Program-made: the position numbers and the translations under genes
Source: Chitinilyticum piscinae
GTDB lineage: Bacteria > Pseudomonadota > Gammaproteobacteria > Burkholderiales > Chitinibacteraceae
Length of the DNA stretch: 64,000 bases
Assembly (NCBI RefSeq): GCF_015223195.1
Contig: NZ_JADFUA010000005.1
Location: forward strand, 186,001 to 250,000
Direction of reading: 5' to 3'
In this document: positions 40,618 to 49,176 of the stretch, in pieces
How positions within the stretch are numbered: the first letter of the stretch is position 1
Layout of the letters: every line of letters begins with the position of its first letter
Notes under the pieces: model-generated
What the model saw: only the letters and a program-made list of their open reading frames with translations
Databases searched by the model: none
Told to the model about the DNA's origin: nothing

Positions 40618-41435
40618 TACCACCACGCATGAAAATGATGGACCGGACCGATGCCGTGGCCGACCTGCAAGCGCTCGGCGTTGGCAATCGCCTGCAGCAG
40701 CCAGGCCTTGGCGTGCTGTACCGTCGCGGCCCAGTCAGCGCACTGCGGGCGCAGCGCCGCCAGCGCCGCCGACAAGGTGCAGCCGGTGCCGTGCGTATGC
40801 CGCGTCGGAATGCGCCGCGCCGGAAAACTGAGCGGCTCCTGCCCCGCCACCAGCAGCCAGTCCGGGCATTCATCACCCGGCAGGTGACCGCCCTTCATCA
40901 GCACCGCCTTTGCCCCCAGCGCCAACAGCGCTTCGCCCTGGCACAGCATCTCGTCTTCGGTCTGCGCTTCGGCACAATCCAGCAGCGCCGCTGCTTCCGG
41001 CAAATTGGGCGTAATCAGGCTCGCCAGTGGCAACAGTTGCTCGCGGATACCGGCCACCGCATCGGGCAGCAGCAGCGCATGCCCGCCCTTGGCGATCATC
41101 ACCGTATCGACCACCACAAAGCGCGGCTGCCAGCGCTGCAGGCTCTCGGCCACCGCGGACACAATCTGCGCATTCGCCAACATGCCGAGTTTCACGCTGT
41201 CGATACGGATGTCGCTGAACACCGCATCCAGCTGCGCGTGCACGAACTCCGGAGGCACCGGATGCACGGCCGACACCCCGCGCGTATTCTGCGCCGTAAG
41301 CGCCGTAATCACGCTCATGCCATACGCACCCAGCGCGGAAAAGGTTTTTAGATCAGCCTGGATGCCAGCACCACCGCCGGAATCGGAACCGGCGATGGTC
41401 AGGGCATGGGGGATGGGGCGGTCGGGGGCGTTCAT
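40617..41435 (-). CDS. thiD: ThiD, hydroxymethylpyrimidine kinase/phosphomethylpyrimidine kinase
   Basis: A 272-residue ribokinase-fold kinase that phosphorylates HMP twice for thiamine synthesis. The motifs are LTIAGSDSGGGAGIQADLKTFSALGAYGMSVITALTAQNT at the N-terminus, KLGMLAN, and the catalytic region TRHTHGTGCTLSAALAA. The ATG at 41435 begins MNAPDRPIPHALTIAGS. It is coupled to the downstream membrane gene. The rest of the thiamine salvage set (thiM, thiE) lies about 1 kb upstream across the inserted RTX gene. Confidence 0.94.
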   Translation of the reverse strand: MNAPDRPIPHALTIAGSDSGGGAGIQADLKTFSALGAYGMSVITALTAQNTRGVSAVHPVPPEFVHAQLDAVFSDIRIDSVKLGMLANAQIVSAVAESLQRWQPRFVVVDTVMIAKGGHALLLPDAVAGIREQLLPLASLITPNLPEAAALLDCAEAQTEDEMLCQGEALLALGAKAVLMKGGHLPGDECPDWLLVAGQEPLSFPARRIPTRHTHGTGCTLSAALAALRPQCADWAATVQHAKAWLLQAIANAERLQVGHGIGPVHHFHAWW

Positions 41436-41641
41436 GCTACACCTCACAATTGCTTACGCAATTTGACATTTTACAAAAAAACAACTATAAGCTCTATGCA
41501 TTACTACTCGAAACTTTAATTAACCTCAAATTCGATTTTCAAATAAAGAACGCGAACAATAACAACTTTTAAAATCAACAATAGCAACAAAACAGAAGCA
41601 TCAAACAATCCAATCCAACAATCAACGAAAAGGAATTTGCA

Positions 41642-42415
41642 ATGGCAATTGCAACCGCATACAAAGCAATCAACATGAACACTGGATCATTCGTCGATGA
41701 TGATCAAGCAACATATATTGGTGATTACCAAATCACGCTACAGAACGGGTTGGAAAAACAAAACTTCTATGGCAAATTTTATGACAGCGATTTTCTGCCA
41801 ACGGGCACCGTCAGCAAAATCAATGAATATTACAGCACAAGCAAACTATATGAAATATCCGGACTAAGTCATGATGCGTATAAAATAGCCAACTATATTC
41901 TTGGCAACGACTTCAAAGGCATGTTGTCATACATTTTCGCTGGTAACGACACATTCAACGGCTCGGCTTATAGCGATGTTGTGAATGGCTATGCCGGCAG
42001 CGACAAGCTCTATGGAAATGCCGGAAGCGATGTCCTCAATGGGGGCCTTGGCAACGACATCCTCACTGGGGGGGCTGGCCGTGACATACTCACAGGCAGC
42101 ACCGGCTATGATACTTTCGATTTTAACAGCCTGACCGAATCAGGACTGACCTCGACTACGCGCGATATCATCACCGACTTCATTCGCGGTCAAGACAAGA
42201 TCGATCTCCGCACAATTGATGCCAATACCGCAACAACCTCGGTAAACGATACATTTACCGGTCTTATCAGCAGTTCAGCGGCCTTTTCCAAGGCAGGTCA
42301 GTTAAAAATAACTGCGGGGGTACTCTATCTCAACACCGACAGCGATAGCGCAGCTGAAATGTCGATTCAACTGACCGGCATCAGCAGCCTTGCCAACAGT
42401 GATTTCTATCTGTAA
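41642..42415 (+). CDS. RTX-type calcium-binding protein with serralysin C-terminal domain
   Basis: A 257-residue secreted-type protein. Residues about 100-160 hold roughly five to six nonapeptide RTX repeats (YAGSDKLYG, NAGSDVLNG, GLGNDILTG, GAGRDILTG) that bind calcium. The last 95 residues have the peptidase M10 serralysin C-terminal pattern (TFDFNSLTESGLTSTTRDIITDFIRGQDKIDLRTIDAN), i.e. a type I secretion signal. No protease or adhesin domain is seen in the N-terminal 100 residues. The gene is strikingly A/T-rich and splits thiD from thiE on the opposite strand, pointing to insertion. No type I secretion genes are near. Confidence 0.85.
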   Translation: MAIATAYKAINMNTGSFVDDDQATYIGDYQITLQNGLEKQNFYGKFYDSDFLPTGTVSKINEYYSTSKLYEISGLSHDAYKIANYILGNDFKGMLSYIFAGNDTFNGSAYSDVVNGYAGSDKLYGNAGSDVLNGGLGNDILTGGAGRDILTGSTGYDTFDFNSLTESGLTSTTRDIITDFIRGQDKIDLRTIDANTATTSVNDTFTGLISSSAAFSKAGQLKITAGVLYLNTDSDSAAEMSIQLTGISSLANSDFYL

Positions 42416-42430
42416 CCAAGGCAAGGAAAT

Positions 42431-42457
42431 GGACGTGGTTGCAAGACATCCACGTCC
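42431..42457. repeat. 8-bp hairpin between the RTX gene and thiE
   Basis: GGACGTGG (42431-42438) and CCACGTCC (42450-42457) are perfect reverse complements in the gap between two convergent genes. There is no U-tract on either side, so it is at best a weak or Rho-type 3' structure. Confidence 0.5.
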
Positions 42458-42469
42458 AGCAACAAACGA

Positions 42470-43132
42470 TCAAGCAACACAACTGCCCGCCACAATCTCC
42501 GCCAGCAATCCCGTTGCCGCGCCCCGCACATCACCCTGCCCGCAAATTGCCGACACCACCGCCACACCATCGGCGCCAGCCGCGATCACTGGTGCGCACA
42601 GGCCGGCCTTAATGCCGCCAATCGCCACCGCCGGCAGTGGCTTGCTCTGCATCAGGCGCGCGAACTCATCCAGCCCCAGCGAAGGCGCTGCGTCTTTCTT
42701 GGTGCCCGTCGGGTATACCGGCCCGACGCCGATATAGTCTACGATAGCAGCCGATACCCCCTGCTGGTGTGCCAGATTATTGGTCGAGAGCCCCAGAATC
42801 TTGTCCGGGCCGATCAAAGCGCGCACCACGTCGGCGGGAATATCGCTCTGGCCGACGTGCACGCCGTCGGCATCCACCGCCAGCGCGATGTCGACGTGAT
42901 CGTTGATGATCAGCGGCACGCCGCTGCCCGCCAAGACCGCTTTCAGTTCGCGCGCGCACAGCAGCCAGTCGCGCTTTTTCCACTGCGGCGCACGCAGCTG
43001 CACCACCGTCACGCCGCCGGCGACGGCTTGCTCGGTGGTGCTGACCATGCCGGCCAGACCGCCGCACAGCTCGGGGTCGAGCACCAGATACAACGACAGA
43101 TCAATCGGATTCAGTTCACGTTGTGAAGGCAT
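42470..43132 (-). CDS. thiE: ThiE, thiamine-phosphate synthase
   Basis: A 220-residue TIM-barrel enzyme that joins HMP-PP and hydroxyethylthiazole phosphate. The motifs are YLVLDPELCGG, GVTVVQLRAPQWKKRD, LIINDHVDIALAVDADGVHVGQSDIP, DYIGVGPVYPTGTKKDA and AIGGI near the C-terminus. ATG 43132 overlaps the thiM stop (TGATG). Regulation is by the TPP riboswitch upstream of thiM. Confidence 0.94.
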   Translation of the reverse strand: MPSQRELNPIDLSLYLVLDPELCGGLAGMVSTTEQAVAGGVTVVQLRAPQWKKRDWLLCARELKAVLAGSGVPLIINDHVDIALAVDADGVHVGQSDIPADVVRALIGPDKILGLSTNNLAHQQGVSAAIVDYIGVGPVYPTGTKKDAAPSLGLDEFARLMQSKPLPAVAIGGIKAGLCAPVIAAGADGVAVVSAICGQGDVRGAATGLLAEIVAGSCVA

Positions 43133-43944
43133 CAGGCATTGTCCTCGGCGGTGCGCAACTGTGCCGGCGCAATCACCGTCAGCGCATCGAGGAAGGACAT
43201 CTTGAACGAGCCAGTGCCTTCCGAACAATCGAAGGCCCGCTCGCCACATACGCCCAAGATGCCGCAGGCGGCAGCCACCGCCAGCAGGCGATCCGGCGCG
43301 TCGGCCAGGAAGGCGGCCACCACTGCCGACAGCGCACAACCAGTGCCGACCACCCGGGTCATCCGCACATGCCCCCAGAGGGTGGCCAGCACGCGCTCAC
43401 CATCCGTGATGTAATCGGTTTCGCCGGTTACCGCGACAATCGCACCGGTATCCCGCGCCAGCTGTTTGGCGGCCTTCACGGCGCTTTGCGATGACGCCGT
43501 GCTGTCGACGCCACGTCCACCGGCAGCCAGCCCGGCCAGCGCCAGAATTTCCGAGGCATTGCCGCGAATGGCGGCTGGCTTGAATGCCAGCAGCTCGCGC
43601 GCGGCATCCGAGCGGTAGGAGAGCACGCCAACCGCCACCGGGTCGAGCACCCAGGGCGTGCCAGCCTTCTGCGCAGCAGCAGCCGCAATCTTCATCGCGG
43701 CCAAGCGCGCCGGATAGAGGGTGCCGACGTTGATCAGGAGGGCGGAGGCGATGGCGGCGAATTCGCCGGCTTCTTCCTCGGCGACGATCATGGCGGGGGC
43801 CGCGCCGATGGCGAGCAGCACATTGGCAGTGAATTCCTGTACCACCTCGTTGGTCATCACATGCACGAGGGGGGTATTGTCACGCAAGCGCTGCAATTCG
43901 CCTGCCAGCTGCTGATAGGTAACGGGAGTATGTGTAATTGTCAT
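43132..43944 (-). CDS. thiM: ThiM, hydroxyethylthiazole kinase
   Basis: A 270-residue ribokinase-fold kinase for thiazole salvage. The motifs are [67 protein letters not shown] and the catalytic [17 protein letters not shown]. The ATG at 43944 is the first after the TPP riboswitch. It leads the thiM-thiE transcript. With ThiD this forms a salvage route; no thiC or thiG lies in the window. Confidence 0.94.
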   Translation of the reverse strand: MTITHTPVTYQQLAGELQRLRDNTPLVHVMTNEVVQEFTANVLLAIGAAPAMIVAEEEAGEFAAIASALLINVGTLYPARLAAMKIAAAAAQKAGTPWVLDPVAVGVLSYRSDAARELLAFKPAAIRGNASEILALAGLAAGGRGVDSTASSQSAVKAAKQLARDTGAIVAVTGETDYITDGERVLATLWGHVRMTRVVGTGCALSAVVAAFLADAPDRLLAVAAACGILGVCGERAFDCSEGTGSFKMSFLDALTVIAPAQLRTAEDNA

Positions 43945-43988
43945 GGCGCGCCTCTGCGTGGCCGGCAGCAAAGTCCGGCTAGCGCCAT

Positions 43989-44073
43989 GACTTCCCTCCG
44001 CCGGTATGATCCGGATCAGGTATGCGGGTGTCATCTCAGCCACCAGTGATTTCCGACCGGCGGCACCCCGAGT
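43989..44073 (-). promoter_or_regulatory. TPP riboswitch (THI element) upstream of thiM
   Basis: On the minus strand the conserved core reads GGGGTGCC, then GGCTGAGATGACACCC, then ACCTGATCCGGATCATACCGGCG and GAGGGAAG. These are the P2/J2-3, pyrimidine-sensor (CTGAGAT) and pyrophosphate-sensor (ACCTGATC.GGATAAT-like) parts of the TPP riboswitch. It would sequester the ribosome site or end transcription of thiM-thiE when thiamine diphosphate is high. Confidence 0.95.
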
Positions 44074-44265
44074 CTTGCCGCAGATTGTCCGGCGCGGCAG
44101 CAGGCGGGGTCAAGGGTGGTCGCAGGCAAACTGCAGCGGGCTTGATCCAGATCGGGAGAAACAGACGGATGGCAATTTCGCACCGTGGCAGGACGGAAAG
44201 GGCCGGTCTAGGCTCAAACCTGCTGCACCTACCCGCAGCGCCATCCCGATGCAAGGAGCCCGAAG

Positions 44266-44478
44266 ATGAGCGGTTTGAATATCGATGTGAATATCGATAA
44301 GCACCTCAATGCCACACTGGTGGTCGAATGCCCGGAATGCGGGCATGAAATCACCCACCACCTGAAAACGCTGACGCCGGACAGCATCCTGCCCTGCACC
44401 TGCGGCACGCGCATCGGGCTGAGTGACCAGCACCTCAGGCGGGCCCAGTCGCTGCACACGCAAAGCATTGCGCGTTAA
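44266..44478 (+). CDS. Small zinc-ribbon-like protein
   Basis: A 70-residue protein with two Cys pairs, CPECG near residue 24 and CTCG near residue 45, spaced like a treble-clef or zinc-ribbon. The start has AAGGAG seven bases upstream. The rest (IDVNIDKHLNATLVVECPECGHEI) looks structured. No family is recognised. It is preceded by the divergent TPP riboswitch and followed by another small ORF in the same direction. Confidence 0.65.
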   Translation: MSGLNIDVNIDKHLNATLVVECPECGHEITHHLKTLTPDSILPCTCGTRIGLSDQHLRRAQSLHTQSIAR

Positions 44479-44593
44479 GCCCTTATATCCATGGGGTTTT
44501 ACCTTTTGTCTGTCTTACGGCCAGCCTTCTTTAGGATGCAGTATCGTGCAGTAACGCAGGCACCCAACCTGGCTTCAGACCAAGGAGAACCCC

Positions 44594-44797
44594 ATGCACG
44601 CCCCACTGTTCGGCAGTACCCCGCACGACTGGCTTCATGAGATGTCCACCCCGGACCTGATGCGGCTGGCACACGGGCTTTCGCGGCTACAGATCAGCCA
44701 GCCCAGCGCCTTTATCGTCTTCAAGGCCAAAAGCATGCAGGATGCCATCCAGTGCATCCTGATGGAGCGGGCTGCGCAGGAGAGCACCGCCGCCTGA
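44594..44797 (+). CDS. Small conserved-looking protein of unknown function
   Basis: A 67-residue protein (MHAPLFGSTPHDWLHEMST... KSMQDAIQCILMERAAQ) with an excellent AAGGAG site six bases before the ATG. It is mostly helical. No motif or family is recognised. The preceding 115 bases contain only an A/T-rich leader. The call rests on the ribosome site and composition. Confidence 0.5.
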   Translation: MHAPLFGSTPHDWLHEMSTPDLMRLAHGLSRLQISQPSAFIVFKAKSMQDAIQCILMERAAQESTAA

Positions 44798-44920
44798 ATA
44801 TGCGCTGGCGCAGCCGCTCCTCCCCGGTGTGTGCAAGGCCTGCTGGCACAGCTAGCCTTGCACGCGCCTAGGGTCGCCTTCACCGACTGACCACAACAGC
44901 ACCGGGCGACCTGCCGGCAA

Positions 44921-46078
44921 TCAGCCGGCCTGGTGCAACCGCTTTGCGAGCAGAGCCAAGCCGGTATCGATGCGGCCGGCATCCGCGTGACTGAAATTCA
45001 GCCGCAGATAGCTGCTTCCTGCCGGCGCGGCAAAGAAGGCAGAGCCGGGCATGACGGCCACGCGATCGCATTCGAGCAAATCGCGCATCAGCGCCAGCGT
45101 GTCACACGGACGCTGCAATTCCAGCCAGAAAAACAGGCCACCTTGCGGTAGCATCCAGCTGGCGAGCCCCGCTAGATGCCGCGACAGGCTTGCCGCCATG
45201 GCATCCCGGCGTGCACGGTACAACGGCAGGATGCGTGCCAGATGCCGCTGCAGCCTGCCCTGCTGCAGCGCCTCAAGCACCAGCAATTGCGACAGGCGGT
45301 TGCTATGCAGATCGGCAGCCTGCTTCAGGCGCAGCAGATGCGGAAACAGCTCCCGGTGCGCCACCAGATAGCCCAGCCGCAAACCGGGTGCCAGTATCTT
45401 GGAAAACGAGCCCTGATATACCCAAGGCGTCTGCTTCAGATGCGCAACCAGCGGAGCGGGCGCGGGGGCGTCGTACGCCAGATCGCGATAGGGATCATCT
45501 TCGAACACCACCGTCCCGCTGCGGTCCAGCTTTGCGGCCCAACGCTGCCGTTCTGCGGCAGACAGGCAGTGTCCGGTTGGATTCTGAAAGGTCGGATTCA
45601 GATATACCATGCAGGGATTATGGCCCAAGGCCTTATCCATTGCCGAATCAGCATCAATACCCATCCCCTGCTCCAAGCCATGCAGCTCGGCACCAAACAA
45701 GCGAAAGGCCTGCAGCGCCGCCAGATAGGTCGGGGACTCGAGCAGCACGGAACGGCCAGGTTCGATCAGCAGCTTGGCCAGCAGGTCGATGCCTTGCTGC
45801 GAGCCATTCAGAATCAGGACCTGCTCAGCGCTGCAGGGCAGTCCTTGCGCACGCAGCTGGCCGGCAACCTGCTCGCGCAGCGCCGGCTCGCCTTCCGATG
45901 GCCCGTATTGCAAGGCCTGCGCCACCATCGCCGGATCCAGTGCCGCAAGCTCCGGCTGATACAGTGCCTCCGTGGCCGGCAGGCCACCGGCAAAGGAGAT
46001 CACGTCGGGGCTCGCAGCAGCGGCGAGAATGTCGCGCACCAGCGAAGAGGTCAATCGGTCGATGCGGGTTGCCAGCAT
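44921..46078 (-). CDS. PLP-dependent aminotransferase, LysN/2-aminoadipate type
   Basis: A 385-residue fold-type I aminotransferase. It starts SSLVRDILAAAASPDVISFAGGLPATEAL, has GPSEGEPALREQVAGQL, NPTFQNPTGHCLS, the PLP Lys227 in YQGSFSKILAPGLRLGYL, and a C-terminal LRLNFSHADAGRIDTGLALL. This is the group of 2-aminoadipate, valine-pyruvate and related transaminases. It is divergent from a MarR regulator across a strong palindrome. The natural substrate is not determined. Confidence 0.88.
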   Translation of the reverse strand: MLATRIDRLTSSLVRDILAAAASPDVISFAGGLPATEALYQPELAALDPAMVAQALQYGPSEGEPALREQVAGQLRAQGLPCSAEQVLILNGSQQGIDLLAKLLIEPGRSVLLESPTYLAALQAFRLFGAELHGLEQGMGIDADSAMDKALGHNPCMVYLNPTFQNPTGHCLSAAERQRWAAKLDRSGTVVFEDDPYRDLAYDAPAPAPLVAHLKQTPWVYQGSFSKILAPGLRLGYLVAHRELFPHLLRLKQAADLHSNRLSQLLVLEALQQGRLQRHLARILPLYRARRDAMAASLSRHLAGLASWMLPQGGLFFWLELQRPCDTLALMRDLLECDRVAVMPGSAFFAAPAGSSYLRLNFSHADAGRIDTGLALLAKRLHQAG

Positions 46079-46097
46079 ACTTGCTACCTCGGATTAA

Positions 46098-46118
46098 TTG
46101 GTCAACAATATTGACCAA
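46098..46118. promoter_or_regulatory. Palindromic operator TTGGTCAA-caata-TTGACCAA
   Basis: A perfect 8-bp inverted repeat lies between the aminotransferase and MarR genes, 20 bases from the aminotransferase start. The size and spacing suit a MarR dimer. A second related palindrome overlaps the marR start. Confidence 0.8.
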
Positions 46119-46142
46119 TATAACACCACAACGCCCAATTAA

Positions 46143-46157
46143 GTCAACATGATTGAC
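46143..46157. promoter_or_regulatory. Second palindrome overlapping the MarR start codon
   Basis: GTCAA-catga-TTGAC at 46143-46157 includes the ATG of the MarR gene. It repeats the core of the upstream operator, which suggests autorepression by blocking initiation or transcription. Confidence 0.6.
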
Positions 46158-46616
46158 CAAAACCCATCACAGACCGAGCTTGACCAGGCATTGGAGCTGA
46201 TTTTCTATGCCCAGCGCGCCATCACCGCCGAGCCGGATGCCATGCTCGCGCAGTACGAATGGGGGCGCGTGCATCATCGTATCCTCTATTTCGTGGCCCG
46301 CTATCCCGGCATCACCCAGCAGGCACTGCTCGGTATCCTCGGCGTGAGCAAGCAGGCGCTGCACGGTCCAATGAAACAACTGAGCCAGGCGGGCCTGATC
46401 GTCAGCAAACCAGCCGGGCATGACCGGCGCGCCCGCTGCCTGACCCTCACCCCAACCGGAATTGATCTTGAACAAAGCCTGAGCAATCCGCAGCGGCAAC
46501 TGCTTGCGCGGGTCTTTCAAAGCCTGGGCAATTCAGTTACGGTGAATTGGGTAACCACCATGCAGGCGCTGAGTGCCCATCTGCGTCAACCACCCCGGAC
46601 CGAAGCAGGCGATTAA
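46149..46616 (+). CDS. MarR-family transcriptional regulator
   Basis: A 155-residue winged-helix regulator. The HTH is LVSKQALHGPMKQLSQAGLIVSKPAGHDRRARCLTLTPTG, and the N-terminal part begins with a dimerisation helix (QALELIFYAQRAITAEPDAMLAQYEWGRVHHRILYFVARYPGITQQALLGIL). It is divergent from the aminotransferase gene. Two similar palindromes in the intergenic region, one over its own start, indicate control of both genes. The ligand is unknown. Confidence 0.88.
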   Translation: MIDQNPSQTELDQALELIFYAQRAITAEPDAMLAQYEWGRVHHRILYFVARYPGITQQALLGILGVSKQALHGPMKQLSQAGLIVSKPAGHDRRARCLTLTPTGIDLEQSLSNPQRQLLARVFQSLGNSVTVNWVTTMQALSAHLRQPPRTEAGD

Positions 46617-46706
46617 GGCGGGGTTTCTTGACGGGGCTCACGGCAGCTGTGACACCAATTTCATAAGATGGCCAACACACCAATCACGGCCGAGAGGGAG
46701 CTTGCC

Positions 46707-47639
46707 ATGCCCGATTTACGCACCGAATTTCTAGACCTGCCGCTTGCCAATCCGCTGATGAATGCGTCCGGAGTCTGGTGTAGCGTTGCTTCGCAGCTGG
46801 AAGCACTGGCGGAATGCGCAGCCGGTGCCATGGTGACCAAAAGCTGCACGCTTGCACAGCGTGACGGGAATCCCGAGCCGCGCTACCGTGCCACGCCTTG
46901 GGGCAGCATCAACTCGATGGGTTTGCCCAACGAAGGCTTTCCGTACTATCTGAATTACGCCCGCTGCCACGACTATGAGCGCAAGCCGCTGTTCATGTCC
47001 CTGGCCGGCCTCACACTCGATGACAATCTCACCATGGTTGCCGAGCTGCGCGAGGCGGTCACACCGGTCATCATGGAGCTGAATCTCTCCTGCCCGAATG
47101 TTCCCGGCAAGGCGCAGGTGGGTTACGACTTCGAAGCGATGGATACCTTCATCCACGAAATTGCCGATGCCTATGATCGTCCGTTTGGCGTAAAGCTCCC
47201 GCCCTACTTCGATATCGCGCATTTCGACGAAGCCGCCGCGATTCTGAATGCCTATCCGCAGATTGCCTTTGTCACCTGCATCAATTCGATCGGCAACGGG
47301 CTGGTAATCGATCCCGTCAGCGAAACCGTGGTCATCCGCCCCAAGGATGGGTTTGGCGGTATTGGCGGGGATTTTGTACTTCCGACAGCGCTGGCCAATG
47401 TGAATGCCTTCTTCCGGCGCTGCCCGGACAAAAAGATCATCGGCTGCGGCGGCGTGCGCAGCGGCGAACAGGTCTTCCTGCACCTGCTGGCCGGCGCGGC
47501 ACTGGTACAAGTCGGCACGCAACTGTTCGAAGAAGGTCCGCTGATCTTCCCGCGCCTGCTGGAGGAACTGCAAGCCATCATGACGGCCAAGGGCTATGAC
47601 CGCATCACAGACTTCCAGGGCAAACTGAAGACCCTGTAA
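46707..47639 (+). CDS. Class 1A dihydroorotate dehydrogenase-like protein
   Basis: A 310-residue cytosolic flavoenzyme closely following the Lactococcus PyrDA (class 1A, fumarate-dependent) pattern: NPLMNASGVWCS, TKSCTLAQRDGNPEPRY, GSINSMGLPNEGFPYYL, ELNLSCPNVPGKAQVGYDFE with catalytic Cys129, KLPPYFDIAHFD, CINSIGNGLVIDP, PKDGFGGIGG and a C-terminal FQGKLKTL. Proteobacteria normally use the membrane class 2 enzyme, so this is a second or acquired type. The ATG at 46707 follows GGGAGC at ideal spacing; an upstream in-frame ATG is at 46668. A terminator follows. Confidence 0.88.
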   Translation: MPDLRTEFLDLPLANPLMNASGVWCSVASQLEALAECAAGAMVTKSCTLAQRDGNPEPRYRATPWGSINSMGLPNEGFPYYLNYARCHDYERKPLFMSLAGLTLDDNLTMVAELREAVTPVIMELNLSCPNVPGKAQVGYDFEAMDTFIHEIADAYDRPFGVKLPPYFDIAHFDEAAAILNAYPQIAFVTCINSIGNGLVIDPVSETVVIRPKDGFGGIGGDFVLPTALANVNAFFRRCPDKKIIGCGGVRSGEQVFLHLLAGAALVQVGTQLFEEGPLIFPRLLEELQAIMTAKGYDRITDFQGKLKTL

Positions 47640-47664
47640 CGGCTTTGTGAGTCAAGGCCCGTAC

Positions 47665-47697
47665 AGCAGGCTCCCCACAAGGAGCCTGCTTGCTTTT
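47665..47697 (+). terminator. Intrinsic terminator after the DHODH gene
   Basis: AGCAGGCTCC (47665-47674) and GGAGCCTGCT (47681-47690) form a perfect hairpin around CCACAA, followed by TGCTTTT. Confidence 0.85.
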
Positions 47698-47745
47698 CCG
47701 GTCCAAAGTAGCGAAGCTGCAAGCAATCGTTTACGGAAAAACGGC

Positions 47746-48483
47746 ATGCGCCACTGGCTTGCACCTCTCGTCCTCTGCTCGGCGCTGGCTGCGGCTGCGG
47801 ATCTGCAGGGCTATACGGAAGAATTCCCGCCCTTCAATTATCTCGACAAGGGGGCGCCGGCAGGGCTGGCCAATGACATTCTGGATCGCGTCATGGCACG
47901 CAGCGGGCTGAGCATCGAACGCAGCAGCCTGCCCTGGCCCCGCGCGGTGCAAATGACAGCCAGCAGCCCCAACAGCCTGCTGTATACCACCGTTCGCACA
48001 CCGGCACGCGAGGCGCAATATCGCTGGGTTGGCCCCTACGACGATTGCGACGTGGTACTGATCAAGCTGCGCAGCCGCAAAGACCTGCAAATCGGCAAAC
48101 TTGAGGATGCGCGCAATTATCTGGTCGGTGCCGTTCGAGGTGCCGCCGCCAGCCAGCTACTGCAGGAAAAGCAGTTTCCAGCACGCAATCTCACCTTGGT
48201 CAGTGATGAGGAAGCGGTGCTGCGCATGCTGTTTGCCGGGCGCACTGATCTGAACGCCGGCATGTTTCTGCCGCATGGTCATCTCGCTCGCCAGCTGGGC
48301 CTGCCGGCACAGGAGATGGAAGTGGCGCACATACTCCAGAAAGGCGGTGGGTGCTATTTCGCCTTTAACAGCAAAGTCGATCCCGCATTATTTGCGCGCT
48401 TTGAAAAAGCTTTCGAGGCACTTCGCAGCAGCGGTGAGCTCCAGCAATTGCAACTGCGTCACGGCGGGCGCAAAGGCTCCTGA
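47746..48483 (+). CDS. Family 3-type periplasmic substrate-binding protein
   Basis: A 245-residue exported protein. MRHWLAPLVLCSALAAAA is a signal peptide, followed by DLQGYTEEFPPFNYLDKGAPAGLANDILDRVMARSG, the typical start of SBP_bac_3 solute-binding domains, and RTPAREAQYRWVGPY. The ligand (amino acid or other polar compound) cannot be told. No permease or ATPase is adjacent, so it may be an orphan binding protein or a sensor partner. It is convergent with the glycosylase gene. Confidence 0.8.
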   Translation: MRHWLAPLVLCSALAAAADLQGYTEEFPPFNYLDKGAPAGLANDILDRVMARSGLSIERSSLPWPRAVQMTASSPNSLLYTTVRTPAREAQYRWVGPYDDCDVVLIKLRSRKDLQIGKLEDARNYLVGAVRGAAASQLLQEKQFPARNLTLVSDEEAVLRMLFAGRTDLNAGMFLPHGHLARQLGLPAQEMEVAHILQKGGGCYFAFNSKVDPALFARFEKAFEALRSSGELQQLQLRHGGRKGS

Positions 48484-48488
48484 TCCGC

Positions 48489-49118
48489 TCAGTACTCGAC
48501 CGGTACGGGATCAAGGCTGCGCCACAGATACCAGGTGGCTACCGTGCGCCATGGCGCCCAGCGCATGGCCAGTTCTCGCACGGTTTTGCGCGCCAGGCGT
48601 TCACCGTCGTGATAATGCAGTGCGACAGCACGCAACAGGCCGATGTCATCCAGCGGCAGTACATCCGGGCGGAGCAGGTAGAAGATCAGGAACATCTCTG
48701 CACTCCAGCGCCCGATGCCGCGGATGCTGGTCAGCTCAACGATGACCGCCTCGTCATCCCAGTCAGCCCAGTCGTCCGGATTCAGCCGCCCAGCCTGATG
48801 ATGGCTGGCCAGATCGCGCAGGTATTCAACCTTGCGGGCGGACAACCCGCAGCCACGCAATGCTTCGGGGCTTTGCGCCAGAATCCGCCCGCTATCGATG
48901 CCCCCAAGCAGGCCGTAGAAACGCCCCCAGACGGCATCGGCAGCCTTCACCGATATCTGCTGGCCAACAATCGAGCGCGCCAGTGTCTGCAGTGCATCGT
49001 CCCGACTTTGCAGGGTAAAGCCCGGATAGGCTGCGATCAGCGTCGCCAGCACCGGATCGGCAGCAGCCAGCTCGTCACAGGCGCGCTCCCAATAGTGCGG
49101 CTGCGTCAGCAAATTCAT
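48489..49118 (-). CDS. AlkA-type DNA-3-methyladenine glycosylase
   Basis: A 209-residue helix-hairpin-helix glycosylase that removes alkylated bases. It has SIVGQQISVKAADAVWGRF and the HhH-GPD motif LTSIRGIGRWSAEMFLIFYLLRPDVLPLDD with the catalytic Asp. The short form lacks the N-terminal AlkA regulatory domain. No ada gene is near. The ATG at 49118 is chosen over an upstream Met because MNLLTQPHYWERAC is the conserved family beginning. Confidence 0.88.
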   Translation of the reverse strand: MNLLTQPHYWERACDELAAADPVLATLIAAYPGFTLQSRDDALQTLARSIVGQQISVKAADAVWGRFYGLLGGIDSGRILAQSPEALRGCGLSARKVEYLRDLASHHQAGRLNPDDWADWDDEAVIVELTSIRGIGRWSAEMFLIFYLLRPDVLPLDDIGLLRAVALHYHDGERLARKTVRELAMRWAPWRTVATWYLWRSLDPVPVEY

Positions 49119-49176
49119 ACCCACCACCCTAGCAAGCCAGAAAACCGAACAAACATAGCCTGCAGGGCTATACCCA

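Noticed and set aside
42431-42457. Hairpin considered as a terminator of the RTX gene
   Set aside because: No U-tract on either strand, so it was listed only as a repeat.
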